Below, one piece after another: positions 13,906 to 20,911 of a stretch of DNA of 20,911 nt; the first letter of the stretch is position 1, and every line of letters starts with the position of its first letter. Origin of the DNA: JAQGMJ01 sp036271855 (GTDB taxonomy: Bacteria; Pseudomonadota; Gammaproteobacteria; Burkholderiales; JAEUOS01); NCBI GenBank assembly GCA_036271855.1, contig DATAZV010000435.1, positions 1 to 20,911 of the forward strand, written 5' to 3'. Below the pieces are notes generated by a model that was not told the origin of the DNA, made no database searches, and was given only the letters and a program-made list of their open reading frames with translations. The position numbers and the translations under genes are program-made.

Positions 13906-14592
13906 ATGACACAGGCAAAATCATTCAAGCCTCGCCCCAGCCGCGAGGAGGTATTGCTGCTTCCGCTATTTCAGGGCCTCAAGCTGGAGCAAATCCATAC
14001 GCTGGACACGGCGGCGGAATTCGAAGCGGCGCGCCGGGCAATTGAAAGCGAGAAGTTCGTCGGATTTGATACCGAATCGAAACCTACCTTTGCCAAGGAC
14101 GTCGTTCGTTTGGGACCGCATGTGATCCAGTTTGCGCTGCAGGAGAGCGCTTATATCGTGCAGGTGCAGCACCCACATGCGTTGGCTTTTCTGAAGTCGG
14201 TTCTCGAATCCGAAGAGATCATCAAGGTCGGGTTTGGCCTGCGCTCCGATCGCCTTCCTCTATCCGGCAATCTTGGCATCAACCTCCGTGGCGGCGTTGA
14301 CCTTTCGCATGCGCTGCGGACCCTCGGCTACAAGAACGAGTTGGGCATCAGGGCGGCCGTGGCCGTGGTGCTGCATCAGCGCCTGGGAAAATCAAAGAGG
14401 GTGACGTTGTCGAATTGGGCGGCAAAGCACCTGCGCCCGGAACAATTGCTCTATGCGGCCAACGACGCTTACGCCGCGTTGAAGGTCTTCTGCGCCATCG
14501 GCTCGCCGGACTCGCCCGCCCTGGTGCCGGACGACGACGAGGACGCGACGCCGGCGCAGGTTGGCGATCGAATCGATCCCAGCCGCGGCTGA
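13906..14592 (+). CDS. 3'-5' exonuclease domain protein (DEDDy, RNase D/WRN-like)
   Basis: This 228-residue protein has the three exonuclease motifs of the DnaQ-like DEDDy superfamily. Motif I is FVGFDTES (D55, E57), motif II is KVGFGLRSD (D115), and motif III is YAANDAYAALKVF (Y183, D187). Such enzymes remove nucleotides from 3' ends of DNA or RNA using two metal ions. The protein is the exonuclease domain alone, without the HRDC domains of RNase D or the polymerase or helicase parts of Pol I and WRN. ATG 13906 has no good Shine-Dalgarno, so the exact start is uncertain. The stop TGA lies inside a copy of the GGCTGAAAAATAAAT repeat. It lies downstream of the HEPN gene but is separated from it by the palindrome. 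Confidence 0.85.
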   Translation: MTQAKSFKPRPSREEVLLLPLFQGLKLEQIHTLDTAAEFEAARRAIESEKFVGFDTESKPTFAKDVVRLGPHVIQFALQESAYIVQVQHPHALAFLKSVLESEEIIKVGFGLRSDRLPLSGNLGINLRGGVDLSHALRTLGYKNELGIRAAVAVVLHQRLGKSKRVTLSNWAAKHLRPEQLLYAANDAYAALKVFCAIGSPDSPALVPDDDEDATPAQVGDRIDPSRG

Positions 14593-14613
14593 AAAATAAA
14601 TTCGCGCCCGACC
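14587..14613 (+). repeat. Half copy of a REP-like element
   Basis: GGCTGAAAAATAAAT (14587-14601), followed by a GC-rich part ending CGCCCGACC, matches the right arm of the palindrome at 15609-15668 over 15 identical bases. Here the left arm is absent. The exonuclease stop codon is formed by this element's TGA. Confidence 0.6.
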
Positions 14614-14689
14614 TTTGATTTTGACATCGGCTCTTCCTGGGTCTGCCATACTGGCGCATTCCCACGGGTAAGCCGCGATGGAGTCAAGA

Positions 14690-15595
14690 ATGATAAAGAA
14701 CATAGCCGCAGTTGCGCTCGGCTTGGCGCTGGCGCTGCCGGCAGTTGCCCAGGTGAAGCCGTTTCCCAAGTCGTTCAAGACGCAGAAGATCGAGGCGCAG
14801 GGCGCGACCCTGCATGTGGTCAGCGGCGGCCAGGGGCCTGCGGTGTTGATGATTCATGGCTTCGGGGACAGTGGCGACATGTGGTCGCCGCTGGCGGCCG
14901 AGTTGGCCAAGACGCACACCGTGGTGGTGCCCGACCTGCGCGGGATGGGCTTGTCTTCGCATCCGGAGGGCGGCTACGACAAGTGGAACCAGGCGGCGGA
15001 CATGCGTGCGGTGCTGACGGCGCTCAAGATCGACCATGCCGCGGTGGTGGGCCACGACATCGGCACCATGGTGGCCTATGCCTATGCGGCGCGCTATCCG
15101 GACAAGACGGACCGCCTGGTGGTGATGGATGCGCCGGTGCCGGGCATCCCGCCGTGGGACCAGATCCTGCGCCTGCCGGCGCTGTGGCACTTCAACTTCG
15201 GCGGCAAGGATGCGGAGCGCCTGGTGGCCGGCCGTGAGCGGATTTACCTGGACCGCTTCTGGAACGAGTTCGCGGGCGACCCGAAGAAGTTCGACGAAGG
15301 GATGCGGCGGCATTACACCAAACTCTATGCCCGCCCGGGGGCGATGCATTCGGCCTTTGCGCAGTTCCTGATCCTCAACCAGGACGCGGAGCAGAACCAG
15401 AAGATGATGGGCACCAAGCTGACCATGCCGGTGCTGGCGATCGGCGGCGCCAAGTCGTTCGGGGCGAACGAGGCGATAGTCATGCGCAATGCGGCGACCA
15501 ATGTCACCGAGCTGGTGGTGCCGGACGCCGGCCACTGGCTGATGGAAGAAGCGCCGGGGCCGACGATTGCGGCGATCAGGCGCTTCCTGGAATAG
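14690..15595 (+). CDS. Exported alpha/beta hydrolase (epoxide hydrolase/dehalogenase-like)
   Basis: The 301-residue protein has a signal peptide (MIKNIAAVALGLALALPAVA) and an alpha/beta-hydrolase fold. The oxyanion-hole motif is HGFGDSGDMW, the nucleophile elbow is GHDIG (D123), and the catalytic histidine is in DAGHW (about H282). An aspartate nucleophile rather than serine points to the epoxide hydrolase/haloalkane dehalogenase branch, which attacks C-O or C-halogen bonds through an ester intermediate. A cap domain with WHFNFGG follows the core. I chose ATG 14690 because GGAG (14680-14683) lies six bases upstream; ATG 14678 is the alternative. It is flanked on both sides by copies of the repeat element. 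The substrate is unknown. Confidence 0.85.
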   Translation: MIKNIAAVALGLALALPAVAQVKPFPKSFKTQKIEAQGATLHVVSGGQGPAVLMIHGFGDSGDMWSPLAAELAKTHTVVVPDLRGMGLSSHPEGGYDKWNQAADMRAVLTALKIDHAAVVGHDIGTMVAYAYAARYPDKTDRLVVMDAPVPGIPPWDQILRLPALWHFNFGGKDAERLVAGRERIYLDRFWNEFAGDPKKFDEGMRRHYTKLYARPGAMHSAFAQFLILNQDAEQNQKMMGTKLTMPVLAIGGAKSFGANEAIVMRNAATNVTELVVPDAGHWLMEEAPGPTIAAIRRFLE

Positions 15596-15608
15596 GCGGG
15601 GAGTCAAA

Positions 15609-15668
15609 GGGTCCGAGGCGAAATTTCTTTTCAGGGCAAGGCTGAAAAATAAATCCGGGCCCGGTCCC
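15609..15668. repeat. Full REP-like palindromic element
   Basis: Left arm GGGTCCGAGGCGAAATTTC.. (15609-15634, ending TTTTCAG) pairs with right arm CTGAAAAATAAATCCGGGC.. (15642-15668, ending GGTCCC) around a seven-base loop. The right arm shares GGCTGAAAAATAAAT with the copy at 14587, and the whole resembles the hairpin at 11100-11163. There is no T-tract after the stem, so it is not a classical terminator for the hydrolase gene. Confidence 0.65.
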
Positions 15669-15724
15669 AAAGCGGGCCACCGCGACCAATGACAACGCCG
15701 CCGCCGTAGACAAGGCCCCATCGA

Positions 15725-16672
15725 ATGCCAAAGATTCGCCATGCATTTTTGCTTGCGCTGGCCGCGATGACGGGTGGGGTGGCCGGCTTTGTCGCCGGCA
15801 TCGGGCTCGATTCGCGGCAGGAGCAAGCGGGTTCGGGAATCGGGATGGAGCGGGTCCGGCGCATGCTGGCAATCCCTGCCGCGGACAAAGCGGACGTGGA
15901 GAAATACAATGCGTTCGGCCAGTTGATCTACTGGCCGGGCAAGCGCGCCGTACCCAGGCCGGAGATCACCGCCAGCACCATCATCGCGGTGGTCTTCGGT
16001 CAAAGCAACGCGGGCAACCACGGCGGCCAGCGTACCGATGCGGCCGATGCCGCGGTACTGAATTACTCGGAAGGAAAATTCTTCGAAGCGCGCGACCCCC
16101 TGCTCGGCTCCAGCGGAATCGGCGGCAGCCCCTGGCCGCTGATGGCCAAGCATCTTCTCGCAGCGAAGGCCGCCGACCGGGTGCTTCTCCTGCCCGCCGC
16201 CATCGCCGGCAGCTCGGTGGCCGACTGGAGCCGCGGCCACCCGCTCTACCGCATGCTGGAACAACGCCTCAACGCGGCGCGCGCGGACGGCTTGCAGGTG
16301 ACGCATTTTTTGTGGCACCAGGGCGAGGAAGACAACGGTGCCGGCGGCTATCGCCGCGTCACCCCGGCGCAATACGCGGCCGGCATGCGTGAGCTGATCG
16401 GACTGACCAAGTCGATTTTCCCGAAGTCCCGGTTCTTTGTCGCCATCGCCACGCGCTGCGGCGCCGCCTTTCCGGTGGACCAGAAGCTGCGGGCGGTGCA
16501 GATCGACCTGCAAAAAATCGACGGTGTTTTCGCCGGCCCCGACACCGATGCGATCTACGGCACTTTCGACCGTTTCGACGACTGCCATTTTTCCGCTACC
16601 GGGCTGGCGAACCACGGCGCGGCGTGGGCTGCGGCGCTCACTTCACCATCCGCGCCGGCAGCGCCGAAATGA
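15725..16672 (+). CDS. Exported GQSN-type esterase (sialate O-acetylesterase/CE6-like, SGNH fold)
   Basis: This 315-residue protein starts with a hydrophobic signal or anchor (HAFLLALAAMTGGVAGFVAGI). It carries motifs of the SASA/carbohydrate-esterase 6 family: FGQSNAGNHGG with the catalytic serine, LWHQGEEDN as the block III-like segment, and DDCHFSATG holding the catalytic Asp-His pair near the C-terminus. Known relatives remove acetyl groups from sugars such as sialic acid or xylan. The substrate here is unknown, and no glycan-degradation genes are adjacent. It is likely periplasmic. The start ATG 15725 directly precedes the signal sequence, but no strong ribosome binding site is visible. 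It converges with the deaminase gene across 59 GC-rich bases. Confidence 0.78.
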   Translation: MPKIRHAFLLALAAMTGGVAGFVAGIGLDSRQEQAGSGIGMERVRRMLAIPAADKADVEKYNAFGQLIYWPGKRAVPRPEITASTIIAVVFGQSNAGNHGGQRTDAADAAVLNYSEGKFFEARDPLLGSSGIGGSPWPLMAKHLLAAKAADRVLLLPAAIAGSSVADWSRGHPLYRMLEQRLNAARADGLQVTHFLWHQGEEDNGAGGYRRVTPAQYAAGMRELIGLTKSIFPKSRFFVAIATRCGAAFPVDQKLRAVQIDLQKIDGVFAGPDTDAIYGTFDRFDDCHFSATGLANHGAAWAAALTSPSAPAAPK

Positions 16673-16731
16673 GCCTGCCCGGGCCGCGGCCTGACCCCGG
16701 GCGCGCAAATCGGGCAAGCCCGGCCCGGCGT

Positions 16732-17193
16732 TCAGGTCTTTTCGCGCAGCACGGCCACCGCTTCTTCTTCCAGCAGCGGCCCTTCGACCTTGATCGCGTG
16801 AGAACCCGCGGCCAGCACGGCCGCGGTATTGAGGGAAAGCGTGGGCGGCCCGCCGACGGCCATGATGCTCTCGTTGCTGGCGCCGAACACCACCCGCGCC
16901 ACCTTCGCCCAGAACAGCGCCCCGGCACACATGGCGCAGGGTTCGCCGCTGGCGTAGACGGTGGCGCCGGCCAGCTTGTCGGCGCCGTAGGCGGCGCAGA
17001 CTTCGCGGACCAGCACCGTCTCGGCGTGGCCGGTGCAGTCGCCGCTTACGACCTGGTTGTTTTGCGAGACGTGCACCAGGTCGCCAGCGGCGCTGACCAT
17101 CACCGCGCCGTAGGGCATGTTGCCGGCGCGCACGGCCTCAAGCGAGGCGTCGATGGCCATGCGCATATAGCGTGCGTCGTTTTCGGCGGTCAT
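16732..17193 (-). CDS. Nucleoside/guanine deaminase-like zinc enzyme (CDA superfamily)
   Basis: The 153-residue protein has the zinc-binding and catalytic motifs of the cytidine/deoxycytidylate deaminase fold: HAE (H56, E58) and PCAMC (C86, C89). Overall length and the sequence NMPYGAVMVSAAGDLV resemble the guanine deaminase-like nucleoside deaminases more than tRNA adenosine deaminase TadA. These enzymes hydrolytically remove an exocyclic amino group from a purine or pyrimidine base. ATG 17193 has AAAGG about six bases upstream; the frame runs on to 17256 but would overlap the upstream gene. It lies 28 bp after the BMP-type binding protein gene on the same strand, which fits joint purine uptake and breakdown. 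Confidence 0.85.
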   Translation of the reverse strand: MTAENDARYMRMAIDASLEAVRAGNMPYGAVMVSAAGDLVHVSQNNQVVSGDCTGHAETVLVREVCAAYGADKLAGATVYASGEPCAMCAGALFWAKVARVVFGASNESIMAVGGPPTLSLNTAAVLAAGSHAIKVEGPLLEEEAVAVLREKT

Positions 17194-17221
17194 GCGGGCC
17201 TTTCGTTGCGGTTTGCGGCGC

Positions 17222-18289
17222 CTACTTGGGAACGCTGCCCTCGACGCCGTCGACATACCAGGTGAGCGACCACAGGTCTTTTTCCGGCAGCACTTGCCCG
17301 GCGGCGACCTTGATGGCGCCCGTATTGTCCTTCACCGGGCCGCCGAAGGTGTGCAGGGTGCCGTCGAGCAGGGCTTTTTTCTTGGTCTCGTAGAGCTTGG
17401 CAACGTCGGCCGGCACGGCGGGGTTCAGCGCGACCAGTTCGATCATGCCTTCCTTCATGCCCCACTTGGTGTCTTCGGACTTCCACTTGCCGGCGAGCAC
17501 GTCGGCCACTTTTTTCTTGTAGTAGACGCCCCAGTTGACGGTGTTGGCGGAGAGCTGGGACTTCGGGCCGTACTTGGACATGTCGGAGTCCTGGCCGAAG
17601 GCGTACAGGCCCTTCTCTTGCGCGATCTGGATGACGGCGGGCGAGTCGGTGTTCTGGTACAGCACGTCGGCCTTTTCGCCGATCAGCGCTTCGGCGGCCT
17701 GGCGTTCCTTGGCCGGGTTGAACCAGGTGCTGACCCAGACCACCTTGGTCTTGATCGCCGGGTTGACGCTTTTCGCGCCGAGGGTGAAGGCGTCGATATT
17801 GCGCAGCACCTCGGGGATCGGGAAGGAGGCGACAAAGCCCAGCACGTTGGTCTTGGTCATCTTGCCGGCGAGCACGCCCATCATGTAGGCGCCGTCGTAG
17901 AACCGGGTTTGGTAAATCCCGACGTTAGGCGCCTGCTTGTAGCCGGTGGCGTGCTCGAAGATCACCTTGGGGAATTGCTTGGCCACCTTGATGGTGGGGT
18001 CCATGAAGCCGAAGGAGGTGGTGAAGATCAAGCCGCAGCCGTCCATCGCGAACTGGCGGATGAAGCGCTCGGCCTCGGCGCTTTCCGGCACGCTTTCGAC
18101 GTAGAAAGTCTTGATCTTGCTGCCGAACTCGGCTTCGATCGCCTTGCGCGCCAGCTCGTGCTGGTAGGTCCAGCCGCCATCGGAAATCGGGCCGGAATAG
18201 ATGAAGCCGATTTTCAGCGGGTCGGCGGCGTTGACTTGCGGCGCTACGGCGGCAGCGGCAGCGGCCGCAAGAAAGGTACGACGTTTCAT
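17222..18289 (-). CDS. BMP-family ABC transporter substrate-binding protein
   Basis: BMP/PnrA-like proteins bind purine nucleosides or related compounds in the periplasm and deliver them to an ABC importer. The 355-residue protein has a twin-arginine-like or Sec signal with MKRRTFLAAAAAAAVAPQV. It shows the family's opening KIGFIYSGPISDGGWTYQHE, the middle block YDGAYMMGVLAGKMTKTNVLG (shown shortened as DGAYMMGVLAGKMTK), and the ligand-region DVLYQNTDSPAVIQ. ATG 18289 follows a GGGGGA ribosome binding site. No permease or ATPase gene is in the window, so the partner lies elsewhere or beyond its edge. A hairpin (AGCCGC/GCGGCT, 18307-18321) and the palindrome TGTATACA lie in its leader. It is followed by a deaminase gene, suggesting purine salvage or catabolism. 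Confidence 0.9.
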   Translation of the reverse strand: MKRRTFLAAAAAAAVAPQVNAADPLKIGFIYSGPISDGGWTYQHELARKAIEAEFGSKIKTFYVESVPESAEAERFIRQFAMDGCGLIFTTSFGFMDPTIKVAKQFPKVIFEHATGYKQAPNVGIYQTRFYDGAYMMGVLAGKMTKTNVLGFVASFPIPEVLRNIDAFTLGAKSVNPAIKTKVVWVSTWFNPAKERQAAEALIGEKADVLYQNTDSPAVIQIAQEKGLYAFGQDSDMSKYGPKSQLSANTVNWGVYYKKKVADVLAGKWKSEDTKWGMKEGMIELVALNPAVPADVAKLYETKKKALLDGTLHTFGGPVKDNTGAIKVAAGQVLPEKDLWSLTWYVDGVEGSVPK

Positions 18290-18357
18290 GGCTATCCCCC
18301 AAGTAAAGCCGCGACGCGGCTGGTTACCAGGGGCTAAAGCAGGCGCTGTGCCAGGTT

Positions 18358-18365
18358 TGTATACA
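18358..18365. promoter_or_regulatory. TGTATACA palindrome upstream of the BMP gene
   Basis: A perfect eight-base palindrome (within TTTGTATACACTTT) lies 69 bases upstream of the BMP start. GntR-family regulators of the FadR branch often bind operators with a GTATAC-type centre, so this could control the purine-related pair. There is no experimental or adjacent-regulator support. Confidence 0.3.
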
Positions 18366-18460
18366 CTTTGGAGCGCTTAAAACAGTGCCGCATGCACCCG
18401 GTTGGGCGCGTTTGCGCGTTTGACGCACAGGCGCTGGGCGTTTGCGCCGGCGCAAGCCGC

Positions 18461-19438
18461 TCAATCGATGCGTGCCCCCGAGTCCTTCACCAGCTTGGCC
18501 CACTTCGGCAATTCGGCGCGCAAAAACGCCGAGAGCTCTTCCGGGTTCATGGCGTGGAACTCCATGCCCTGGGCGCCCAGGCGGGCCAGGTATTCCGGCT
18601 GCTTGTTGATGGCGTCAAATTCGCCGCGCAGGCGCGCCAGCACCGGCGCCGGGGTGCCGGCGGGGGCGTAGAGCACCCACCAGGGGGTCATGTCGAAGCC
18701 GGGGTAGCCCTGGGCCGCAATCGGCACCGCGTTTTCCATCGCCGGGCTGCGCTTGATGCTGGCGATGGCCAGTACCTTGAGCTTGCCGGCCTTGATGTTC
18801 TGCATCACCGCGGGGATGTGATAGAACATGATGCCGACCTGGCCGCCGATCACGTCGGTGAGCGCTTGCGCGCCGCTTTTGTAGGGCACGTGCTGCATGT
18901 CGGCGCCGGCCATCACCTTGAGCAACTCGCCCGCGAGGTGGTTGGAGGTGCCGTTGCCGGCGGAGGCGAAGGTGACCTTGCCGGGGGTGCGCCTGGCCAG
19001 GGCAATCAGCTCGGCGATGTTGTTGGCCGGGAAGCCGGGGGCGGCGACCACCAGCATGGGCGTGTAGCCGACGAAGCCGATGGGGGCGAAGTCTTTCAGC
19101 GGGTCGAAGCCGGCATTGGTGTAGAGGGCGCTGTTGATGGCGTGCGTGCCCACCGTGCCCAGCACCAGGCTGTAGCCGTCCTTCGGCCCCCTGGCGACAC
19201 GCTCGGTGCCGAGGTTGCCGCCGGCGCCGGCGACGTTGTCGATCACCACCGGCTGGCCGAGTTTTTGCGTCAGCGCCTGGCCGACTTCACGGCCGACGAT
19301 GTCGGTGGTGGTGCCGGCGGCAAAGGGCACCACCAGGCGGATGGCGTGGTCGGGATAAGTGCCTTGCGCGGCGGCGGTGCCGGCAAGTGCGCATCCGAAG
19401 GAAAACCCAAGGGCGCCGATGCGTCGTGCGATGTTCAT
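18461..19438 (-). CDS. Bug-family tripartite tricarboxylate transporter binding protein
   Basis: Bug (TctC-like) proteins are periplasmic receptors for carboxylates or similar small anions and are strongly expanded in betaproteobacteria. The 325-residue product has a signal peptide (MNIARRIGALGFSFGCALAG, cleavage after AAAQ). The family pattern is present: YPDHAIRLVVPFAAGTTTD, VVIDNVAGAGGNLGTE, GYTPMLVVA and PYKSGAQALTDVIGGQV. I chose ATG 19438 because GGAG lies five bases upstream, over the more distant start at 19462. No TctA or TctB membrane genes are adjacent, which is usual for these orphan receptors. The ligand cannot be predicted. Confidence 0.92.
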   Translation of the reverse strand: MNIARRIGALGFSFGCALAGTAAAQGTYPDHAIRLVVPFAAGTTTDIVGREVGQALTQKLGQPVVIDNVAGAGGNLGTERVARGPKDGYSLVLGTVGTHAINSALYTNAGFDPLKDFAPIGFVGYTPMLVVAAPGFPANNIAELIALARRTPGKVTFASAGNGTSNHLAGELLKVMAGADMQHVPYKSGAQALTDVIGGQVGIMFYHIPAVMQNIKAGKLKVLAIASIKRSPAMENAVPIAAQGYPGFDMTPWWVLYAPAGTPAPVLARLRGEFDAINKQPEYLARLGAQGMEFHAMNPEELSAFLRAELPKWAKLVKDSGARID

Positions 19439-19549
19439 TGTCTCCGCTTTCTGTTCGCGCATTGCCGGCGCTGCGCAATGCCATTTTTACTGAGGCGAAG
19501 ATTACTGCATCCGGCGGCGCGGCGAAATCGCCGCCGGCCGCGCCGGGCA

Positions 19550-20911
19550 TCAGCCCTGGGAGTGGTTCATCACTTCGCCGGCGGCTTCTGGTCCGGCGGC
19601 CCGCACCTGGTCGCGGCCGCCGTTCTTCGCTTCGTACAGGGCGGCATCGGCGGCGTGCACCAGTTCGGCCGCGGTCCTGCCGTGCAGCGGATAAACCGCG
19701 ACGCCGGCCGACAGGGTCAATTTCACCTGTTCGCCACCCAGTTCCAGGCGCAGGGCGTTGAACGATTTGCGCAGCGCGTCGCCGCGCGCCACCGCGCTTT
19801 CCAGCGGCATGCGCGGCAGCACCAGCACGAACTCCTCGCCGCCCCAGCGGCAGGGCAGGTCGCCGCCGCGCACGTTGTCTTTCAGCAGGCCGGCCAGCGC
19901 CTGCAGGACGATGTCGCCGGCCTGGTGGCCGTAGGTGTCGTTGACGCGCTTGAAACGGTCGATGTCGGCCAGCACCACGGCCACCGGATAATTTTCGCGC
20001 TGCGCCCGCTGCAGCTCGCGCGGCAGCGCATCGTCGAGATAGCGGCGGTTGTACAGGCCGGTGAGGCTGTCGCGCACCGCCTGTTCCTCCAGCCGGCCTT
20101 GCAGGGTGCGCACTTCGTCGAGCTGCAGGCCGAGGCGCTCGTTGGTCTCGCGCAATTGCAGTTCCATCTCTTCGCGCTTGGAGATCTCGGTGCGCAGCCG
20201 GCGGTTGTTGTGCGCCTCGCGCAGCGCCAGTACGCCCATGAAGAGGGTCAGCAGCAGCGCCGCCATCAGGCCGCGGTAGGCCCAGGAAAGGTCGGGCCGC
20301 AGGTTGGGGTCGAAAATGAAACCGTGCAGCTCGTAGTCTTCCGGCAGCAGGCCGACTTCGGCGTAGACCGCGGCGATATGCAGCCAGCGGCCCGGGTTCA
20401 GGTGGCCCAGCTCGATCAGCTGCGGCTGCATCAGGCGGCGCAGCTCGGCGGCTTCGAACAGCAGGTGCTCGCGGCTGTGGCGCGTGCCGTACTTGGTCAG
20501 GATCAGGTCGGCCATCTCTTCCGGATGGTCGAGCGCGTACTGCCAGCCGCGCAAGCTCGCGGCGCGAAACGCCGCCACCTGCTGCGGACTGCTGCGTGCG
20601 GTCTTGGCGCTGGTGAACAGGGTGTCGCCGTAGAAATCGATGCCGCTGGAACGCGGCGAGAAGATGCTATAGCGGAAGTGCGCCTGCTGCAGGGCGAAGG
20701 GCTCGTCGGTCGAATAGCCGGAAATGGCGTCGGTCTCGCCGTCGATCAGGTGCTTGATGCCGAAGCTGCTGGGCAGCTCCTTGATGCGGTCGCGCGCCAC
20801 CCCTTCGCGGCGCAGGTAGGCATACAGCTCGGCTTCATGCTGGGTCAGCTCGATGCGCTTGCCCACCAGGTCCTGCACCGTCTGCACCTCGGCGCCGCGC
20901 GCCAGCAGCAC
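19550..20911 (-). CDS. Diguanylate cyclase with NMT1/THI5-like periplasmic sensor, N-terminus beyond window
   Basis: The visible 453 residues run from inside a periplasmic binding domain of the NMT1/THI5 type (about residues 1-205, with GKRIELTQHEAELYAYLRR and ISGYSTDEPFALQ). One membrane helix follows (about 217-237, YRGLMAALLLTLFMGVLAL), then a coiled-coil linker (about 245-280) and a GGDEF domain (about 282-440). The catalytic motif is GGEEF, within RWGGEEFVLVLP. The allosteric I-site RxxD is present as RGGD five residues before it, so product inhibition by cyclic di-GMP is expected. The frame is open at the window edge, so the true start and signal peptide lie beyond base 20911. It is followed on the same strand by the Bug-family gene after 111 bp. 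Confidence 0.9.
   Translation of the reverse strand: MLLARGAEVQTVQDLVGKRIELTQHEAELYAYLRREGVARDRIKELPSSFGIKHLIDGETDAISGYSTDEPFALQQAHFRYSIFSPRSSGIDFYGDTLFTSAKTARSSPQQVAAFRAASLRGWQYALDHPEEMADLILTKYGTRHSREHLLFEAAELRRLMQPQLIELGHLNPGRWLHIAAVYAEVGLLPEDYELHGFIFDPNLRPDLSWAYRGLMAALLLTLFMGVLALREAHNNRRLRTEISKREEMELQLRETNERLGLQLDEVRTLQGRLEEQAVRDSLTGLYNRRYLDDALPRELQRAQRENYPVAVVLADIDRFKRVNDTYGHQAGDIVLQALAGLLKDNVRGGDLPCRWGGEEFVLVLPRMPLESAVARGDALRKSFNALRLELGGEQVKLTLSAGVAVYPLHGRTAAELVHAADAALYEAKNGGRDQVRAAGPEAAGEVMNHSQG

Noticed and set aside
14684..16615. A 643-residue minus-strand open frame across the hydrolase and esterase genes
   Set aside because: It is antisense to two genes with clear catalytic motifs, signal peptides and starts. 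Its translation is rich in R, H, G and V with no recognisable domain, as expected of a shadow frame in high-GC DNA.
16697..16723. CCGGGC/GCCCGG inverted repeat between the convergent esterase and deaminase genes
   Set aside because: The stem is only six bases with a 15-base loop and no T-tract. In DNA this GC-rich such repeats are common by chance.
1..20911. CRISPR arrays, rRNA genes, complete insertion sequences
   Set aside because: I saw no regularly spaced identical repeats of CRISPR size, no rRNA-like sequence and no transposase or integrase reading frame.

Overview
The window is high-GC and reads as a betaproteobacterial chromosome. The evidence is a Tol-Pal operon with betaproteobacterial-looking products, a Bug-type tricarboxylate-transporter binding protein, a lone BMP-type purine-nucleoside binding protein and near-saturated GC third codon positions. 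I cannot fix the genus; Rhodocyclales or Burkholderiales are the natural candidates.

Layout. (1) 1-1882: the end of a DUF2330 protein followed by a stand-alone NqrB/RnfD-like membrane protein, which together may form a small membrane electron-transfer unit. (2) 1919-8037: the cell-envelope operon ybgC-tolQ-[FkbM methyltransferase]-tolR-tolA-tolB-pal-cpoB. All expected genes are present and intact. A SAM-dependent methyltransferase of the FkbM family lies exactly between tolQ and tolR, with near-zero spacing on both sides. ybgC appears to start at ATT, and tolB probably starts at TTG. (3) 8234-9340: a YeeE/YedE (TsuA-like) sulfur-compound transporter behind a small palindrome that overlaps a possible -10 element. 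(4) 9386-9551: a tRNA-Lys(UUU) gene with a strong promoter and its own terminator. The 3' half of the tRNA carries unusual pairing changes.

(5) 9571-14592: an accessory stretch beginning directly downstream of the tRNA. It holds an orphan phage terminase small-subunit gene with three 21-residue tandem repeats, a small secreted protein, a DUF4034/Sel1-type exported protein, a HEPN (AbiU2-like) protein and a 3'-5' exonuclease. Between these genes lie palindromic elements, including a 228-bp near-perfect palindrome and members of what looks like one REP-like repeat family (about 11100, 14590 and 15610). (6) 14690-16672: an exported alpha/beta hydrolase and an exported GQSN-type (sialate O-acetylesterase/SGNH-like) esterase. 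(7) 16732-18289, minus strand: a purine-related pair of BMP substrate-binding protein and nucleoside deaminase. (8) 18461-20911, minus strand: a Bug-family binding protein and the 3' part of a diguanylate cyclase with an NMT1/THI5-like periplasmic sensor.

The Tol-Pal block works as one machine: TolQ and TolR form the proton-driven motor, TolA spans the periplasm, TolB and Pal are the outer-membrane partners, and CpoB links the system to peptidoglycan synthesis. The inserted methyltransferase is the most unusual gene placement in the window.
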